NCBI GenBank assembly: GCA_947501805.1
Contig: CANMXJ010000013.1
Location: 58,687-122,686 of the forward strand
Reading direction: 5' to 3'
Source of the DNA: an uncultured Sulfitobacter sp.
GTDB lineage: Bacteria; Pseudomonadota; Alphaproteobacteria; Rhodobacterales; Rhodobacteraceae
DNA length: 64,000 bases
Positions 27,189 to 36,475 of this stretch are shown here, piece after piece. Position numbers and translations under genes: made by a program. Position 1 is the first letter of the stretch. Each line of letters begins with the position of its first letter. The notes below the pieces were generated by a model. The model was not told the origin of the DNA, searched no databases, and saw only the letters and a list, made by a program, of their open reading frames with translations.

Positions 27189-28080
27189 TCCAGTCGACCA
27201 GACCATCCAAGGTTTGCCGCGCTTCTGGTAGAATATTGTGAAACAACGGCCAGACATGCGGCAGATCATGCTCTTCAATATAGGTGATATCGACACCGGC
27301 CTGCGTCATGACATCCGCCATAGACCGCGCGTCATCCAGCAATATCTCCGTATCGCCAGCAGTGATCCACACCCGCGGTCCACCTTTAAAATCAGCAGCT
27401 AACGGACTGACCTGGGGGTCTTTTGCACAATGCCCGTTCAAATACATTTGCGCCATGGTTTGCGCGCCACCCGCATATAGAACAGCCTCGGATTGGGCGT
27501 TTCTTGAGATACTTTCACCTTGATAGGTCATATCCGTGAGCGGCGAAAAACAGAAGACGCCCGCAGGCAAGGCGACACCGTCTTTTATCAATTGCCCCAA
27601 CAGGGAAAGGGCAAGCGCGCCACCCGCGCTGTCACCCCCGATCACGATCTGCTCCGGTGATACCCCACTTTCCAGCAGCGCGTCCCATGCAGTGCGGGCG
27701 TCCTGAAATGCGGCTGGAAACGGATTTTCAGGCGCAAGTCGGTACCGCGGCAAAACCGCACGCGCGTCTAGGCGGCGGCAGAGCTGCGCAACCATCGCAG
27801 AATGTGTACGTGGGCTGCCAAAGACAAAACCGCCGCCATGAAAGTAAAGCAGGACAATATCGTTTTGCAGGCGGCGCGGTACGATCTCTAACGCTTCGAT
27901 CCGGTTATTGGTTTGCCCAAGCGTCTGCCAAGTCATCTTGGTGCCATAGGGTGCATGAAAGAGCAGCTTTGACTGGAACGCCAACCTTTTCCTTAAGGGC
28001 GCTGCCCCCTTGGCACGTGCCATGGCCGGTTTTTCAACCCGCCTGAGCCATCCATTCAACAGCTTTGCGCGAACACTCAT
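27154..28080 (-). CDS. alpha/beta hydrolase, hormone-sensitive-lipase family esterase
   Basis: 308 residues. FHGGGFVFG is the oxyanion-hole HGGG motif, GGDSAGGALAL the nucleophile elbow, and the catalytic Asp and His are likely in AGDTEILLDDA and HDLPHVWPL. The substrate is probably a short-chain ester; nothing in the context narrows it. The start overlaps the gshB stop by 4 bp, so it is co-transcribed downstream of gshB. Confidence 0.9.
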   Translation of the reverse strand: MSVRAKLLNGWLRRVEKPAMARAKGAAPLRKRLAFQSKLLFHAPYGTKMTWQTLGQTNNRIEALEIVPRRLQNDIVLLYFHGGGFVFGSPRTHSAMVAQLCRRLDARAVLPRYRLAPENPFPAAFQDARTAWDALLESGVSPEQIVIGGDSAGGALALSLLGQLIKDGVALPAGVFCFSPLTDMTYQGESISRNAQSEAVLYAGGAQTMAQMYLNGHCAKDPQVSPLAADFKGGPRVWITAGDTEILLDDARSMADVMTQAGVDITYIEEHDLPHVWPLFHNILPEARQTLDGLVDWIRQPAGLPDEN

Positions 28081-29012
28081 CCCAGACGCCCCTCGATAGC
28101 CTCCCAGATTTTGCCGGCGATGTTCACACCATCAAAGCGCTCCAGCTCTTGGATACCTGTCGGGGAGGTCACATTGATTTCTGTCAGGTAGTCGCCAATC
28201 ACGTCAATGCCGACAAAGACCTGTCCCTTTTCCTTGAGCAACGGCCCGATGGCAGCGCAAATCTCAAGATCGCGTTCGGACAGGCCAATTTTTTCGGGTC
28301 TTCCGCCAACATGCATGTTTGAACGGGTCTCTCCCTTGGCAGGGACACGATTGATGGCTCCGACGGCTTCGCCGTCAACCAGAATGACCCGCTTGTCACC
28401 TTTGGAGACAGCAGGCAGAAACTTTTGCACGATCAGCGGTTCGCGGGAAAAGCCGGTGAACAATTCGTGCAGCGACGTCAGGTTGCGGTCTTGGACATCA
28501 AGGCGGAACACGCCTGCACCACCGTTCCCGTAAAGCGGCTTGAGGATCACATCACCATGTTTGGCCTTGAAGGCCTTGATGGTATCCAGATCGCGGGCAA
28601 TGGTTGTGGGCGGCGTGAGGTCAGGGAAGTCCAGCACCATAAGTTTTTCCGGATAATTACGCACCCAGAATGGATCATTCACAACCAATGCCTGACCTTT
28701 CAACCGGTCAAGCAAATGGGTTGACGTAATGTAATGCATATCAAAGGGTGGGTCCTGCCGCAGCCAAACCACGTCAAACTCTGCCAGATTGACTTCGCGC
28801 TCGGGTGCCAACTCCGCGTGATCCCCTTGCACGCGCCGTACTGTAAAATCATGGCCACGCGCGGTAATGTGTCCCTCCTGATAGGCCAGCTTGTCAGGTG
28901 AATAGAAGAAGAGACTGTGCCCCCGCGCCTGCGCTTCTTCTGCCAGTCGAAAGCTGCTGTCAGCGTTGATGTTCACGTCTCCGATGGGGTCCATCTGAAA
29001 GGCAATTTTCAT
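28077..29012 (-). CDS. gshB: glutathione synthetase
   Basis: 311 residues, ATP-grasp fold. The N-terminal MKIAFQMDPIGDVNINADSS is typical of proteobacterial GshB, and VILKPLYGNGGAGVFRL is the ATP-grasp glycine-rich loop. The C-terminal FVGIDVIGDYLTEINVTSPT holds the metal-binding acid and Asn residues. It joins glycine to gamma-glutamylcysteine. The order rsmI-yraN-gshB is a common proteobacterial arrangement. Confidence 0.96.
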   Translation of the reverse strand: MKIAFQMDPIGDVNINADSSFRLAEEAQARGHSLFFYSPDKLAYQEGHITARGHDFTVRRVQGDHAELAPEREVNLAEFDVVWLRQDPPFDMHYITSTHLLDRLKGQALVVNDPFWVRNYPEKLMVLDFPDLTPPTTIARDLDTIKAFKAKHGDVILKPLYGNGGAGVFRLDVQDRNLTSLHELFTGFSREPLIVQKFLPAVSKGDKRVILVDGEAVGAINRVPAKGETRSNMHVGGRPEKIGLSERDLEICAAIGPLLKEKGQVFVGIDVIGDYLTEINVTSPTGIQELERFDGVNIAGKIWEAIEGRLG

Positions 29013-29070
29013 AGATCTATCCTTGCTACATCCGCTTTAGATGACGCAGCAAGATGGCGGACGCAATGGG

Positions 29071-29451
29071 TCAGCCGTGTCCGATTGCGTTTTCAATAAT
29101 CTGAAAATCACCAATTTCGTCCACCAAGGCCACGTCAAAACGCACCTCTGTAAGGTTTCCATCTGGCTGAGTTCCCAAGAATTCTTCGGCCGAGGCATAA
29201 ATGCGCCGCATCTGTCGGGAAGACAGGCTTTCAGCAGCACGCGCCAGACTGCGGCTTTTCTTCACTTCAACGAAAATAAGGCCATTCCCGTCGCGCACAA
29301 TAAGGTCAATTTCGCCGCCACGACCCCGCCAACGCCTGTTGGCAATGGTGAAACCACGACGTTCGTAGTCTTGAGCAATTGTTTGTTCAGCCGCGATACC
29401 AGCGTGAAAGGCCATACTTCCGCGATCACGTCTGTCTGTTCTGGCCCCCAT
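29071..29451 (-). CDS. yraN: YraN family (UPF0102) endonuclease-like protein
   Basis: 126 residues. The core RRWRGRGGEIDLIVRDGN with FVEVKKSRS carries the E-x-D and E-x-K residues of the Holliday-junction-resolvase-like nuclease fold. Biochemical function is not established for the family. The start overlaps the rsmI stop by one base. An in-frame Met at residue 13 could be the true start. Confidence 0.9.
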   Translation of the reverse strand: MGARTDRRDRGSMAFHAGIAAEQTIAQDYERRGFTIANRRWRGRGGEIDLIVRDGNGLIFVEVKKSRSLARAAESLSSRQMRRIYASAEEFLGTQPDGNLTEVRFDVALVDEIGDFQIIENAIGHG

Positions 29452-30311
29452 TATCTGTCTTTCTCCAGAGCCAAAGCCATCTGATACACTTTTCGGCGCG
29501 GCAAATCATGGGCTTGTGCAACCATATCCGCCGCATCACGGACGGACATCTCCACCAAAGCCTTCCGCAGGGACGTTTCTAGATCAACTTCATTAACAGA
29601 TTCCAAATGTCCACGATCCACCAAGACAACGATCTCGCCCTTTGGCGATTTACCGCCGTAGACTTCGGCGAGCTCTGTCAGTGTGCCGCGACGCACTTCC
29701 TCGAATTTCTTCGTCAGTTCCCGACACACCGCAGCGTTACGCGTCGCGCCCAGAACCGATGCGGCATCCCGCAGCATAGCGCCCAGCCGTTTGGGCGATT
29801 CGTAAAAAACCAGAGTTCCGGCGGTCTCCTTTAGCTTTTCCAGCGCGGTGCAACGTGCCGTTGTGGCATTTGGCAAGAACCCCGCAAAGAAAAACGCATC
29901 TGTCGGCAATCCACCTAACGTCAGGGCAGTCAACACCGCCGAAGGACCGGGTGCGCAGGTGACGTTGATCCCTTCCGCCGCTGCAAGCCGCGAAAGTTCA
30001 AACCCCGGGTCGGCGATTAGCGGCATACCTGCCTCGGAGGCGTAAGCAACCGATTTGCCCTCTTTCACCGCCGTCACAAGGCGCATCGCCACCCCATCAC
30101 CACTATGATCATGCAGCGCGATAATCCGACGGTCACGCAAAGGCACCCCGTGAATATCCATCAATTTGCGCATGGATCGCGTGTCTTCAGCGACCAGCAC
30201 ATCCGCCGAGGCGAGCACATCCAGTGCGCGCAACGTGATGTCACGGGCCGTGCCAATCGGGACGCCGACAAAGTACAATCCTGCCGACAATGGCACCATT
30301 TGATAATTCAC
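29451..30311 (-). CDS. rsmI: 16S rRNA (cytidine(1402)-2'-O)-methyltransferase
   Basis: 286 residues from the GTG at 30311, chosen because AAGGCGGG lies just upstream and the protein then has family length; the open frame continues 342 bp into the divergent gene without family sequence. GLYFVGVPIGTARDITLRAL, VAEDTRSMRKLM and EAGMPLIADPG are the conserved RsmI blocks of the tetrapyrrole-methylase fold. It methylates C1402 of 16S rRNA. It is divergent from the lipoprotein gene at 30400. Confidence 0.94.
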   Translation of the reverse strand: MNYQMVPLSAGLYFVGVPIGTARDITLRALDVLASADVLVAEDTRSMRKLMDIHGVPLRDRRIIALHDHSGDGVAMRLVTAVKEGKSVAYASEAGMPLIADPGFELSRLAAAEGINVTCAPGPSAVLTALTLGGLPTDAFFFAGFLPNATTARCTALEKLKETAGTLVFYESPKRLGAMLRDAASVLGATRNAAVCRELTKKFEEVRRGTLTELAEVYGGKSPKGEIVVLVDRGHLESVNEVDLETSLRKALVEMSVRDAADMVAQAHDLPRRKVYQMALALEKDR

Positions 30312-30399
30312 GCTGGACCCGCCTTTTGCACACTCTATGATCACGCCCATGTGACACGGTGTGGGTGCACCGATTTTACCATTGGGGAGTGAGTGTAAG

Positions 30400-31584
30400 A
30401 TGATTGCCTTTTTCGACGCGGGCCGCAAGAAGCTGCGGATGCTGATAATGCCTATTTTTGCGCTGGCGCTTGCCGCCTGTGATCCTGCAGCGCTTGGTGG
30501 TCTTGCCTCCTCCGGTGGTTCGAAAATTGATGCAAACGCTCCTGTCCCTGTTGCCCTGTTGATCCCGCGTGGCGGTTCACAAAGTGACAATCTGCTTGCC
30601 AAGAACCTCGAAAACGCCGCCCGTCTGGCGATCCGCGATCTGGATGGCGTCAAAATTGATCTGCGTGTTTATGGCACGGCGGGCAATTCCGGCACTGCCG
30701 CCGCCATGGCCGCCCAAGCTGTCAACGAAGGTGCCAAGATTATCCTCGGACCTGTCTATGGCGAAGCGGCGAACAGCGCAGGCGTCGCGGTTTCCAAAGC
30801 GGGCGTAAACGTCCTGTCCTTCTCTAACAACCCGACAATCGCTGGCGGTAATGTCTTTGTGCTTGGGCCAACCTTCGCCAACACGGCAAACCGTTTGGTG
30901 GGCTACGGTAAACGCAACGGCAAGGACCGCATTGTTGTTCTGCATGCCAACGATGTTGCGGGGCAATTGGGCCGCAACGCAATACAACAGGCCATCTCGG
31001 CCAATGGCGCAACACTTGCGGGAACTGTCGATTACGCATTGAGCCAAGAATCGGTGATGGCCGCTGTGCCACGTGTAAAAGCAACCGTAGACAGTTCAGG
31101 GGCAAATGCACTGTTCCTCACGACTTCTTCGGCCAGCGCCCTGCCGTTGTTCGCGCAGCTGTTGCCAGAGGCAGGCGTTAGCGCAACATCCACACAGTAT
31201 ATCGGCCTCACACGTTGGGATATTCCGCGCCAAACCCTTGATTTGCCGGGGGTACAGGGCGGCTGGTTTGCGCTGCCGGATCCGGCGGCATCCGCTGCAT
31301 TCCGCTCCAAATACAATGCGACCTTTGGCGCTGATCCACATCCGCTGGCTGGCCTTGCGTTTGACGGCATTGCGGCGGTCGGCGCTTTGGTGAAGTCCGG
31401 CAAATCATCCGCGCTAACCGGTGCATCCCTTACACAAGGTGCGGGCTTTCGCGGGGCCACGGGTATCTTCCGCCTGCGCCGTGACGGTACCAACGAACGC
31501 GGACTGGCGGTTGCCACGATCCGCAACAAGGGTGTTGTAGTGCTTGAAAATGCGCCGCAGGCCTTTGGCGGTGCCGGTTTCTGA
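30400..31584 (+). CDS. penicillin-binding protein activator lipoprotein (LppC/LpoA type)
   Basis: 394 residues from the ATG at 30400, preceded by GGGGAG. A basic N-terminus, a hydrophobic core and the lipobox LALAACDP mark it as a lipoprotein. The rest is a periplasmic-binding type I fold (VALLIPRGG, then ILGPVYGEAANSAG and VLSFSNNP). In gammaproteobacteria LpoA activates PBP1A; here that role is inferred from the family and the usual place beside rsmI and yraN. It overlaps the possible glnD start. Confidence 0.85.
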   Translation: MIAFFDAGRKKLRMLIMPIFALALAACDPAALGGLASSGGSKIDANAPVPVALLIPRGGSQSDNLLAKNLENAARLAIRDLDGVKIDLRVYGTAGNSGTAAAMAAQAVNEGAKIILGPVYGEAANSAGVAVSKAGVNVLSFSNNPTIAGGNVFVLGPTFANTANRLVGYGKRNGKDRIVVLHANDVAGQLGRNAIQQAISANGATLAGTVDYALSQESVMAAVPRVKATVDSSGANALFLTTSSASALPLFAQLLPEAGVSATSTQYIGLTRWDIPRQTLDLPGVQGGWFALPDPAASAAFRSKYNATFGADPHPLAGLAFDGIAAVGALVKSGKSSALTGASLTQGAGFRGATGIFRLRRDGTNERGLAVATIRNKGVVVLENAPQAFGGAGF

Positions 31585-34369
31585 ATTGGCTGATGCGCCC
31601 ACTTTCGAGCAACAATCAGGCGTGGCGGTCTCGCCGCGTCTGGTTTGCAAGCCGGACCTGATATTTGACCCCGGCGCTGTTGAAACGGCACTGCGTGACG
31701 CCTGCTACGACCTGCCCCTATCGGATTGCCGCGCCGCTGCTGTAAAAGTACTGCGTGATGCCCAAAAACAAGGTCGCGCCGAAATCGCCCAAAGTTTTGC
31801 CGCCAACCCTTTTGACGCAAGGGGTATGACGCGGGCTTATACCTATCTGACGGATCATCTGGTCTGCGCGACGTTGAACTTTGCCTCCAATGTCCTGCAT
31901 CGCAATCCCAATCCGACCGAAGGCGAGCGGCTTTGCGTGATTGGCGTTGGCGGCTACGGGCGCGGCGAGATGGCACCGTTTTCGGACGTGGATTTGCTGT
32001 TTCTTATTCCTTACAAAGCAACCGCTTGGTCCGAAAGCGTGATCGAAAGCATGCTTTACATGCTGTGGGATTTGAAACTGAAAGTAGGCCATTCGACCCG
32101 CACCATTCAGGACTGCGTTCGCTTGGGCAGTGAAGACTTCACCATCCAGACCGCCCTGCTGGAACACCGTTATGTGACCGGTGATGAAGACCTTCAGGTC
32201 GAACTGCGCCAAACCCTCAATGCAGAGCTATTTTCGGGCGATGGCCGCGACTTTATCGAAGCAAAGCTGGATGAGCGGGACCGACGCCACATCAAGCAGG
32301 GCCAGCGCTATGTTGTGGAACCCAACGTCAAAGAAGGCAAAGGCGGTCTGCGCGACCTCCATTCCCTTTTCTGGATCGCCAAATACATCTACAAAGTAGA
32401 CCGTATTGCGGAATTGGTCGATATGGGCATCTTTCGGGCCGATGAATACGAGACCTTCAAACAGGCCGAAGCGTTCCTGTGGGCCGTGCGCGGACATTTA
32501 CATCTGACAACCAATCGCGCCACGGAACAGCTGACCTTTGACATGCAGGTACAGGTTGCCGCAGCGATGGGGTATCAGGACACAGGCGGGCGGCGTGGTG
32601 TCGAGGTGTTCATGCAGGCGTTCTTTCGCCATGCCACAGCTGTCGGCGATCTGACACGGATTTTCCTGACCAATCTTGAAGCCGTCCACCTCAAGGCAGA
32701 ACCACTGCTGGAACGGATTTTCCGCCGCCGCCCCAAGATCAAACAGGGGTATGAAGTTGTCCACAACCGCATCGCAATCGTCGATGATGCAGAGTTTCTT
32801 AGCGACAAACTGAACCTGCTGCGCATTTTTGAAGAAGCCCTGCGCACCGGTATGTTGATCCATCCCAACGCCATGCGTACCGTCAAGGCGAACCTGCATC
32901 TGGTGGATGACGATATGCGCACTACCCCCGAAGCCCAGCGCATTTTCCACGATCTTCTGCTCAAACACGGCAATCCCGAACGCGCCTTGCGGCGGATGAA
33001 CGAGCTTGGTGTTTTGTCCGCCTTCATCCCCGAATTCGAAAACATCGTCGCGATGATGCAGTTCAATATGTATCACAGCTACACCGTAGACGAACACACG
33101 ATCCAGACCATCGCCAACCTTGCGCGCATCGAAAAGAACGAGCTTGAGGAAGAACTGCCGGTTGCCTCCTCCATCCTGAAACGTGGTGTGAACCGCAAGG
33201 TTCTGTATACCGCGTTGCTGCTGCATGACATTGCTAAGGGACGACCCGAGGACCACTCGATCCTTGGGGCCAAGATGGCCCGCAAGATTGCAGCGCGTTT
33301 GGGATTAAAGCAGGAAGAAATCGACACGGTTGAGTGGCTGGTACGCTACCATCTGCTGATGTCCGACATGGCGCAGAAGCGCGATATTGCCGACCCGCGA
33401 ACCGTGCGCGATTTTGCCAAGGCTGTTCAGACGGTCAAACGCCTTGATCTGCTTTGTGTCGTTACGGTCTGTGACATTCGCGGCGTTGGCCCGAACACAT
33501 GGAACAACTGGAAGGCCGTGCTGATCCGCGGCCTTTATCGACAAACAAAACGTGCGCTTGAAACGGGCCTCGAAGACCTCAACCGCGAAAACCGCGGTGC
33601 CGAGGCCAAAAAAACTCTGCGCGAGGCCCTACCGGACTGGCCGCGCAAGGCGCTTCAAACTGAAACAGCCCGTCATTACGATCCTTACTGGCAGGGTCTT
33701 CACGTTACCGCGCATGTCGCATTTGCACAAATGCTGCGCGACATTGGCAATGACGATATCCGCATTGATTTGCATCCTGACGAGGACCGCGACGCCACCC
33801 GCGCCTGTTTTGTCATGGCCGACCATCCCGGCATCTTTTCACGACTTGCCGGTGCCTTGGCATTGGTAGGGGCCAATGTCGTCGATGCGCGCAGCTACAC
33901 AACCAAGGACGGTTACGTCACCGATGCTTTCTGGATACAGGATTCCGAGGGCAACGCTTATGAGGCCGCCAAACTGCCGCGCATGCGTCAGATGATCGAA
34001 AAGACCCTGCGCGGCGAAGTCGTTGCAAGCGATGCCCTGAAATCCCGCGACAAGGTCAAGAAGCGCGAAAAAGCGTTCAAGGTACCCACCCATATCACAT
34101 TTGATAACGAGGGCTCCGAGATTTACACCATCATCGAGGTCGACACCCGTGACCGCCCCGGTCTGCTTTATGATCTGGCGCGCAGCCTTGCCGCCGCCAA
34201 CGTCTATATCGCCAATGCCGTGATCGCGACGTATGGCGAGCAGGTGGTCGATACTTTCTACGTCAAGGATATGTTCGGGCTGAAGTATTATTCAGAAAGC
34301 AAACAGCGGTCTTTGGAAAAACGGCTGCGTCAGGCAATTGCCGAAGGCGTGGAGCGGGCAGAGGAATAA
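31544..34369 (+). CDS. glnD: [protein-PII] uridylyltransferase / uridylyl-removing enzyme
   Basis: 941 residues at the longest start; a GTG at 31571 is an alternative, and neither has a clear ribosome binding site. Domains in order: nucleotidyltransferase (IGVGGYGRGEMAPFSDVDLL), the GlnD linker, an HD domain (LLHDIAKGRPEDHS) and two ACT domains at the C-terminus (ADHPGIFSRLAGALAL and VDTRDRPGLLYDLARSL). It adds or removes UMP on PII proteins in response to glutamine, the top of the nitrogen control cascade. The start lies inside the upstream gene, suggesting coupling. Confidence 0.96.
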   Translation: MKMRRRPLAVPVSELADAPTFEQQSGVAVSPRLVCKPDLIFDPGAVETALRDACYDLPLSDCRAAAVKVLRDAQKQGRAEIAQSFAANPFDARGMTRAYTYLTDHLVCATLNFASNVLHRNPNPTEGERLCVIGVGGYGRGEMAPFSDVDLLFLIPYKATAWSESVIESMLYMLWDLKLKVGHSTRTIQDCVRLGSEDFTIQTALLEHRYVTGDEDLQVELRQTLNAELFSGDGRDFIEAKLDERDRRHIKQGQRYVVEPNVKEGKGGLRDLHSLFWIAKYIYKVDRIAELVDMGIFRADEYETFKQAEAFLWAVRGHLHLTTNRATEQLTFDMQVQVAAAMGYQDTGGRRGVEVFMQAFFRHATAVGDLTRIFLTNLEAVHLKAEPLLERIFRRRPKIKQGYEVVHNRIAIVDDAEFLSDKLNLLRIFEEALRTGMLIHPNAMRTVKANLHLVDDDMRTTPEAQRIFHDLLLKHGNPERALRRMNELGVLSAFIPEFENIVAMMQFNMYHSYTVDEHTIQTIANLARIEKNELEEELPVASSILKRGVNRKVLYTALLLHDIAKGRPEDHSILGAKMARKIAARLGLKQEEIDTVEWLVRYHLLMSDMAQKRDIADPRTVRDFAKAVQTVKRLDLLCVVTVCDIRGVGPNTWNNWKAVLIRGLYRQTKRALETGLEDLNRENRGAEAKKTLREALPDWPRKALQTETARHYDPYWQGLHVTAHVAFAQMLRDIGNDDIRIDLHPDEDRDATRACFVMADHPGIFSRLAGALALVGANVVDARSYTTKDGYVTDAFWIQDSEGNAYEAAKLPRMRQMIEKTLRGEVVASDALKSRDKVKKREKAFKVPTHITFDNEGSEIYTIIEVDTRDRPGLLYDLARSLAAANVYIANAVIATYGEQVVDTFYVKDMFGLKYYSESKQRSLEKRLRQAIAEGVERAEE

Positions 34370-34386
34370 CCCCTGCCCTGTGGCGT

Positions 34387-35445
34387 TCAGACCCCGATCA
34401 CCATGTCCGCCAGTGCAATCCACAACGGAATGCTCAAGATCGCGACTGGCGTGCCAAGTCCCGTTGATGCACCGACGTAGGAGGACGGGTTTGCGTCTGG
34501 CAAGGCACCGCGCATTGTGGGCGGGCCGGAGATGTCCGAACTGGACGCCGCCATCACCGAAAGTAAAACCACGCCACCTGCCGAGAATTCCGTGAGGTGG
34601 TGCGCAATAAGACCCGCGCCGAACCCCAACAAACCGTGGACCAAAGGTGCGGCTAATCCATAAGCCACATAAGCACCCGCAACCTTGCGCAATTCTGACA
34701 GCCGCGACCATGCTTCCATGCCCATCACCAGCATCAGAACAGACAACAAACCCCGGAAGAGCGGCTCGTAAAAGCTGTTATAGACACTTTCGGGCCGCGC
34801 AAAGATGCCGATCACGATGCCAAGGACCAGCGCAGAGATTGCCGCACTCTGGAACGTGTCCCGCAAGATGCCCCGCACCACGGCACCGTCAAAACACGAC
34901 CCGGTGCCGCCACGGCCGCCCATGGTGATCGTACCACCAACGGCATTTGCAGCGACCGCTTTACGCGCCGCAGACATCCGCGCCAACACAATCGCCGTGA
35001 CCAAAGCGGCAACATCCATGAAGGGGTACAGCGCGCCAATGAAGCCTTCATAAGCAATCTGTTCGGCGTCCAGCATCGCCATGCTTGCAGCCAAAGTTGA
35101 CGCCGAGACCGCGCCAAACAGACCCGCTGTTGCCATCCCGTCCATATGCGACACACCACGCCAGCGCGCCAATGTGCCGGACCCGATCAATACAATGCCG
35201 ATGCCAACCAGTATGGCGAGGACTGCAGGCACGGCCAGCGCCACCAGATCCGCCTCGCGCACAGAAATGCCCGCGCCCAAGCCGACCTTGAGCAAAAGCA
35301 GCATGACCACAAATTTATATACCGGCTCTGGCACCTCCAGCTTGCTGCCACAGGCCGCCAGCATCATGCCCCCGATCAAAAACGCCAACGTGGGTTTTTG
35401 CATCTGCGCCACGATCGTCGCAGCAATATCCATTATCATTTCCAT
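34387..35445 (-). CDS. SbtA-like sodium-dependent bicarbonate transporter family permease
   Basis: 352 residues with about ten membrane helices. The N-terminal half (KPTLAFLIGGMMLAACGSKL with LLLLKVGLGAGISV) and the second half (LLSVMAASSSDISGPPTMR) match the Sbt_1 family. In cyanobacteria SbtA imports bicarbonate with sodium; the substrate in this heterotroph is unproven. It is divergent from a LysR gene 99 bp away, a typical regulator-target pair. Confidence 0.85.
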   Translation of the reverse strand: MEMIMDIAATIVAQMQKPTLAFLIGGMMLAACGSKLEVPEPVYKFVVMLLLLKVGLGAGISVREADLVALAVPAVLAILVGIGIVLIGSGTLARWRGVSHMDGMATAGLFGAVSASTLAASMAMLDAEQIAYEGFIGALYPFMDVAALVTAIVLARMSAARKAVAANAVGGTITMGGRGGTGSCFDGAVVRGILRDTFQSAAISALVLGIVIGIFARPESVYNSFYEPLFRGLLSVLMLVMGMEAWSRLSELRKVAGAYVAYGLAAPLVHGLLGFGAGLIAHHLTEFSAGGVVLLSVMAASSSDISGPPTMRGALPDANPSSYVGASTGLGTPVAILSIPLWIALADMVIGV

Positions 35446-35516
35446 CGCACAAATCCCTTTGTCTGCGTTTGGACGAGATATGGAGGATGGCTGATCTAAA
35501 GAAAAATATATCTTTA

Positions 35517-35537
35517 TTTAATATAGCATCTATTAAA
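35517..35537. promoter_or_regulatory. inverted repeat between sbtA-like and lysR genes, likely LysR site
   Basis: TTTAATA (35517-35523) and TATTAAA (35531-35537) form a perfect 7-bp inverted repeat with a 7-bp spacer. It lies in the AT-rich divergent intergenic region, 8 bp before the LysR ATG. The form suits a LysR-type T-N11-A box; binding is inferred. Confidence 0.5.
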
Positions 35538-35544
35538 TAGAACG

Positions 35545-36411
35545 ATGGATACATTGAACTACCACCACCTGCGGTACTTTCGTGAGGTCGCCCATGACGG
35601 TAATCTTACCCGCACGGCGGGTCGACTGAACGTCTCGCAATCCGCGCTGTCGATGCAGATCAAAACGCTGGAGGATCGTCTGGGTCATCCGCTGTTCCTG
35701 CGACAGGATCGCAGCCTGATCCTAACCGAAGTGGGCCGCATCGCGCTGGACCATGCGGACCGGATATTCAGTACGGGTGCCGAATTGATTGCGACCTTGC
35801 AACAATCCGGCGTCAGCGCGACACCGCTGCGGATCGGGGCACTTTCAACGCTGTCGCGCAATTTCCAGCTGCGCTATCTGGAACCGCTTCTGACATCGGG
35901 TAGCGTTGAAATAATTCTGAAATCCGGCAGCGCAGATGTCCTGTTCGACAGCTTGACCTCCCTCGCACTTGACATCGTGCTGACCACAGAACCGCCCCAC
36001 AGCACCCATGGCAAGGATCTGATCGCACGGCGCATTGATGAACAACCAGTGGGGTTGCACGGCCACCCGGAACGGCTGCGCCACAAGACGCTCGCCGATC
36101 TGCTACAAAACGAACCCCTCATCATCCCATCAAGCAGTTCCATCCGGAGTGACTTCCAAAGCATGACCGAGCATCTCGGCATCACCCCGCATATTAAAGC
36201 TGAAGTGGATGATATGGCGATGGTACGCCTTTTGGCGCGCGCCGATGCGGGTGTCGCGCTTGCCCCCGCCGTGGTGCTGGCTGATGAAATCGCGCAAGGT
36301 ATGTTGCAAACAGCACCCTTTGATCTGCATCTGGTCGAGAGTTTTTACGCCGTCACACCGCGGCGCAGCTTTCCGCACACTGCACTTGCCCTCCTGTTGA
36401 ACCAGTCGTGA
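35545..36411 (+). CDS. LysR family transcriptional regulator (NhaR/CmpR-like)
   Basis: 288 residues. The N-terminal winged helix reads LNYHHLRYFREVAHDGNLTR, then AGRLNVSQSALSMQIKTLE, close to NhaR-type regulators. The rest is a type 2 periplasmic-binding effector domain. It is divergent from the bicarbonate-transporter-like gene and probably controls it, perhaps in response to an ion or inorganic carbon signal. The effector is unknown. Confidence 0.9.
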   Translation: MDTLNYHHLRYFREVAHDGNLTRTAGRLNVSQSALSMQIKTLEDRLGHPLFLRQDRSLILTEVGRIALDHADRIFSTGAELIATLQQSGVSATPLRIGALSTLSRNFQLRYLEPLLTSGSVEIILKSGSADVLFDSLTSLALDIVLTTEPPHSTHGKDLIARRIDEQPVGLHGHPERLRHKTLADLLQNEPLIIPSSSSIRSDFQSMTEHLGITPHIKAEVDDMAMVRLLARADAGVALAPAVVLADEIAQGMLQTAPFDLHLVESFYAVTPRRSFPHTALALLLNQS

Positions 36412-36475
36412 TCACGATTGCACGGATCAGCCCTGCACGTTAAGGCTCCACAAACGACATCGTTGAAAGCATCTG

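Noticed and set aside
30312..30653. N-terminal extension of rsmI to the farthest ATG
   Set aside because: The extra 114 residues run into the divergent lipoprotein gene and have no family sequence; a GTG with a good ribosome binding site gives the family length.
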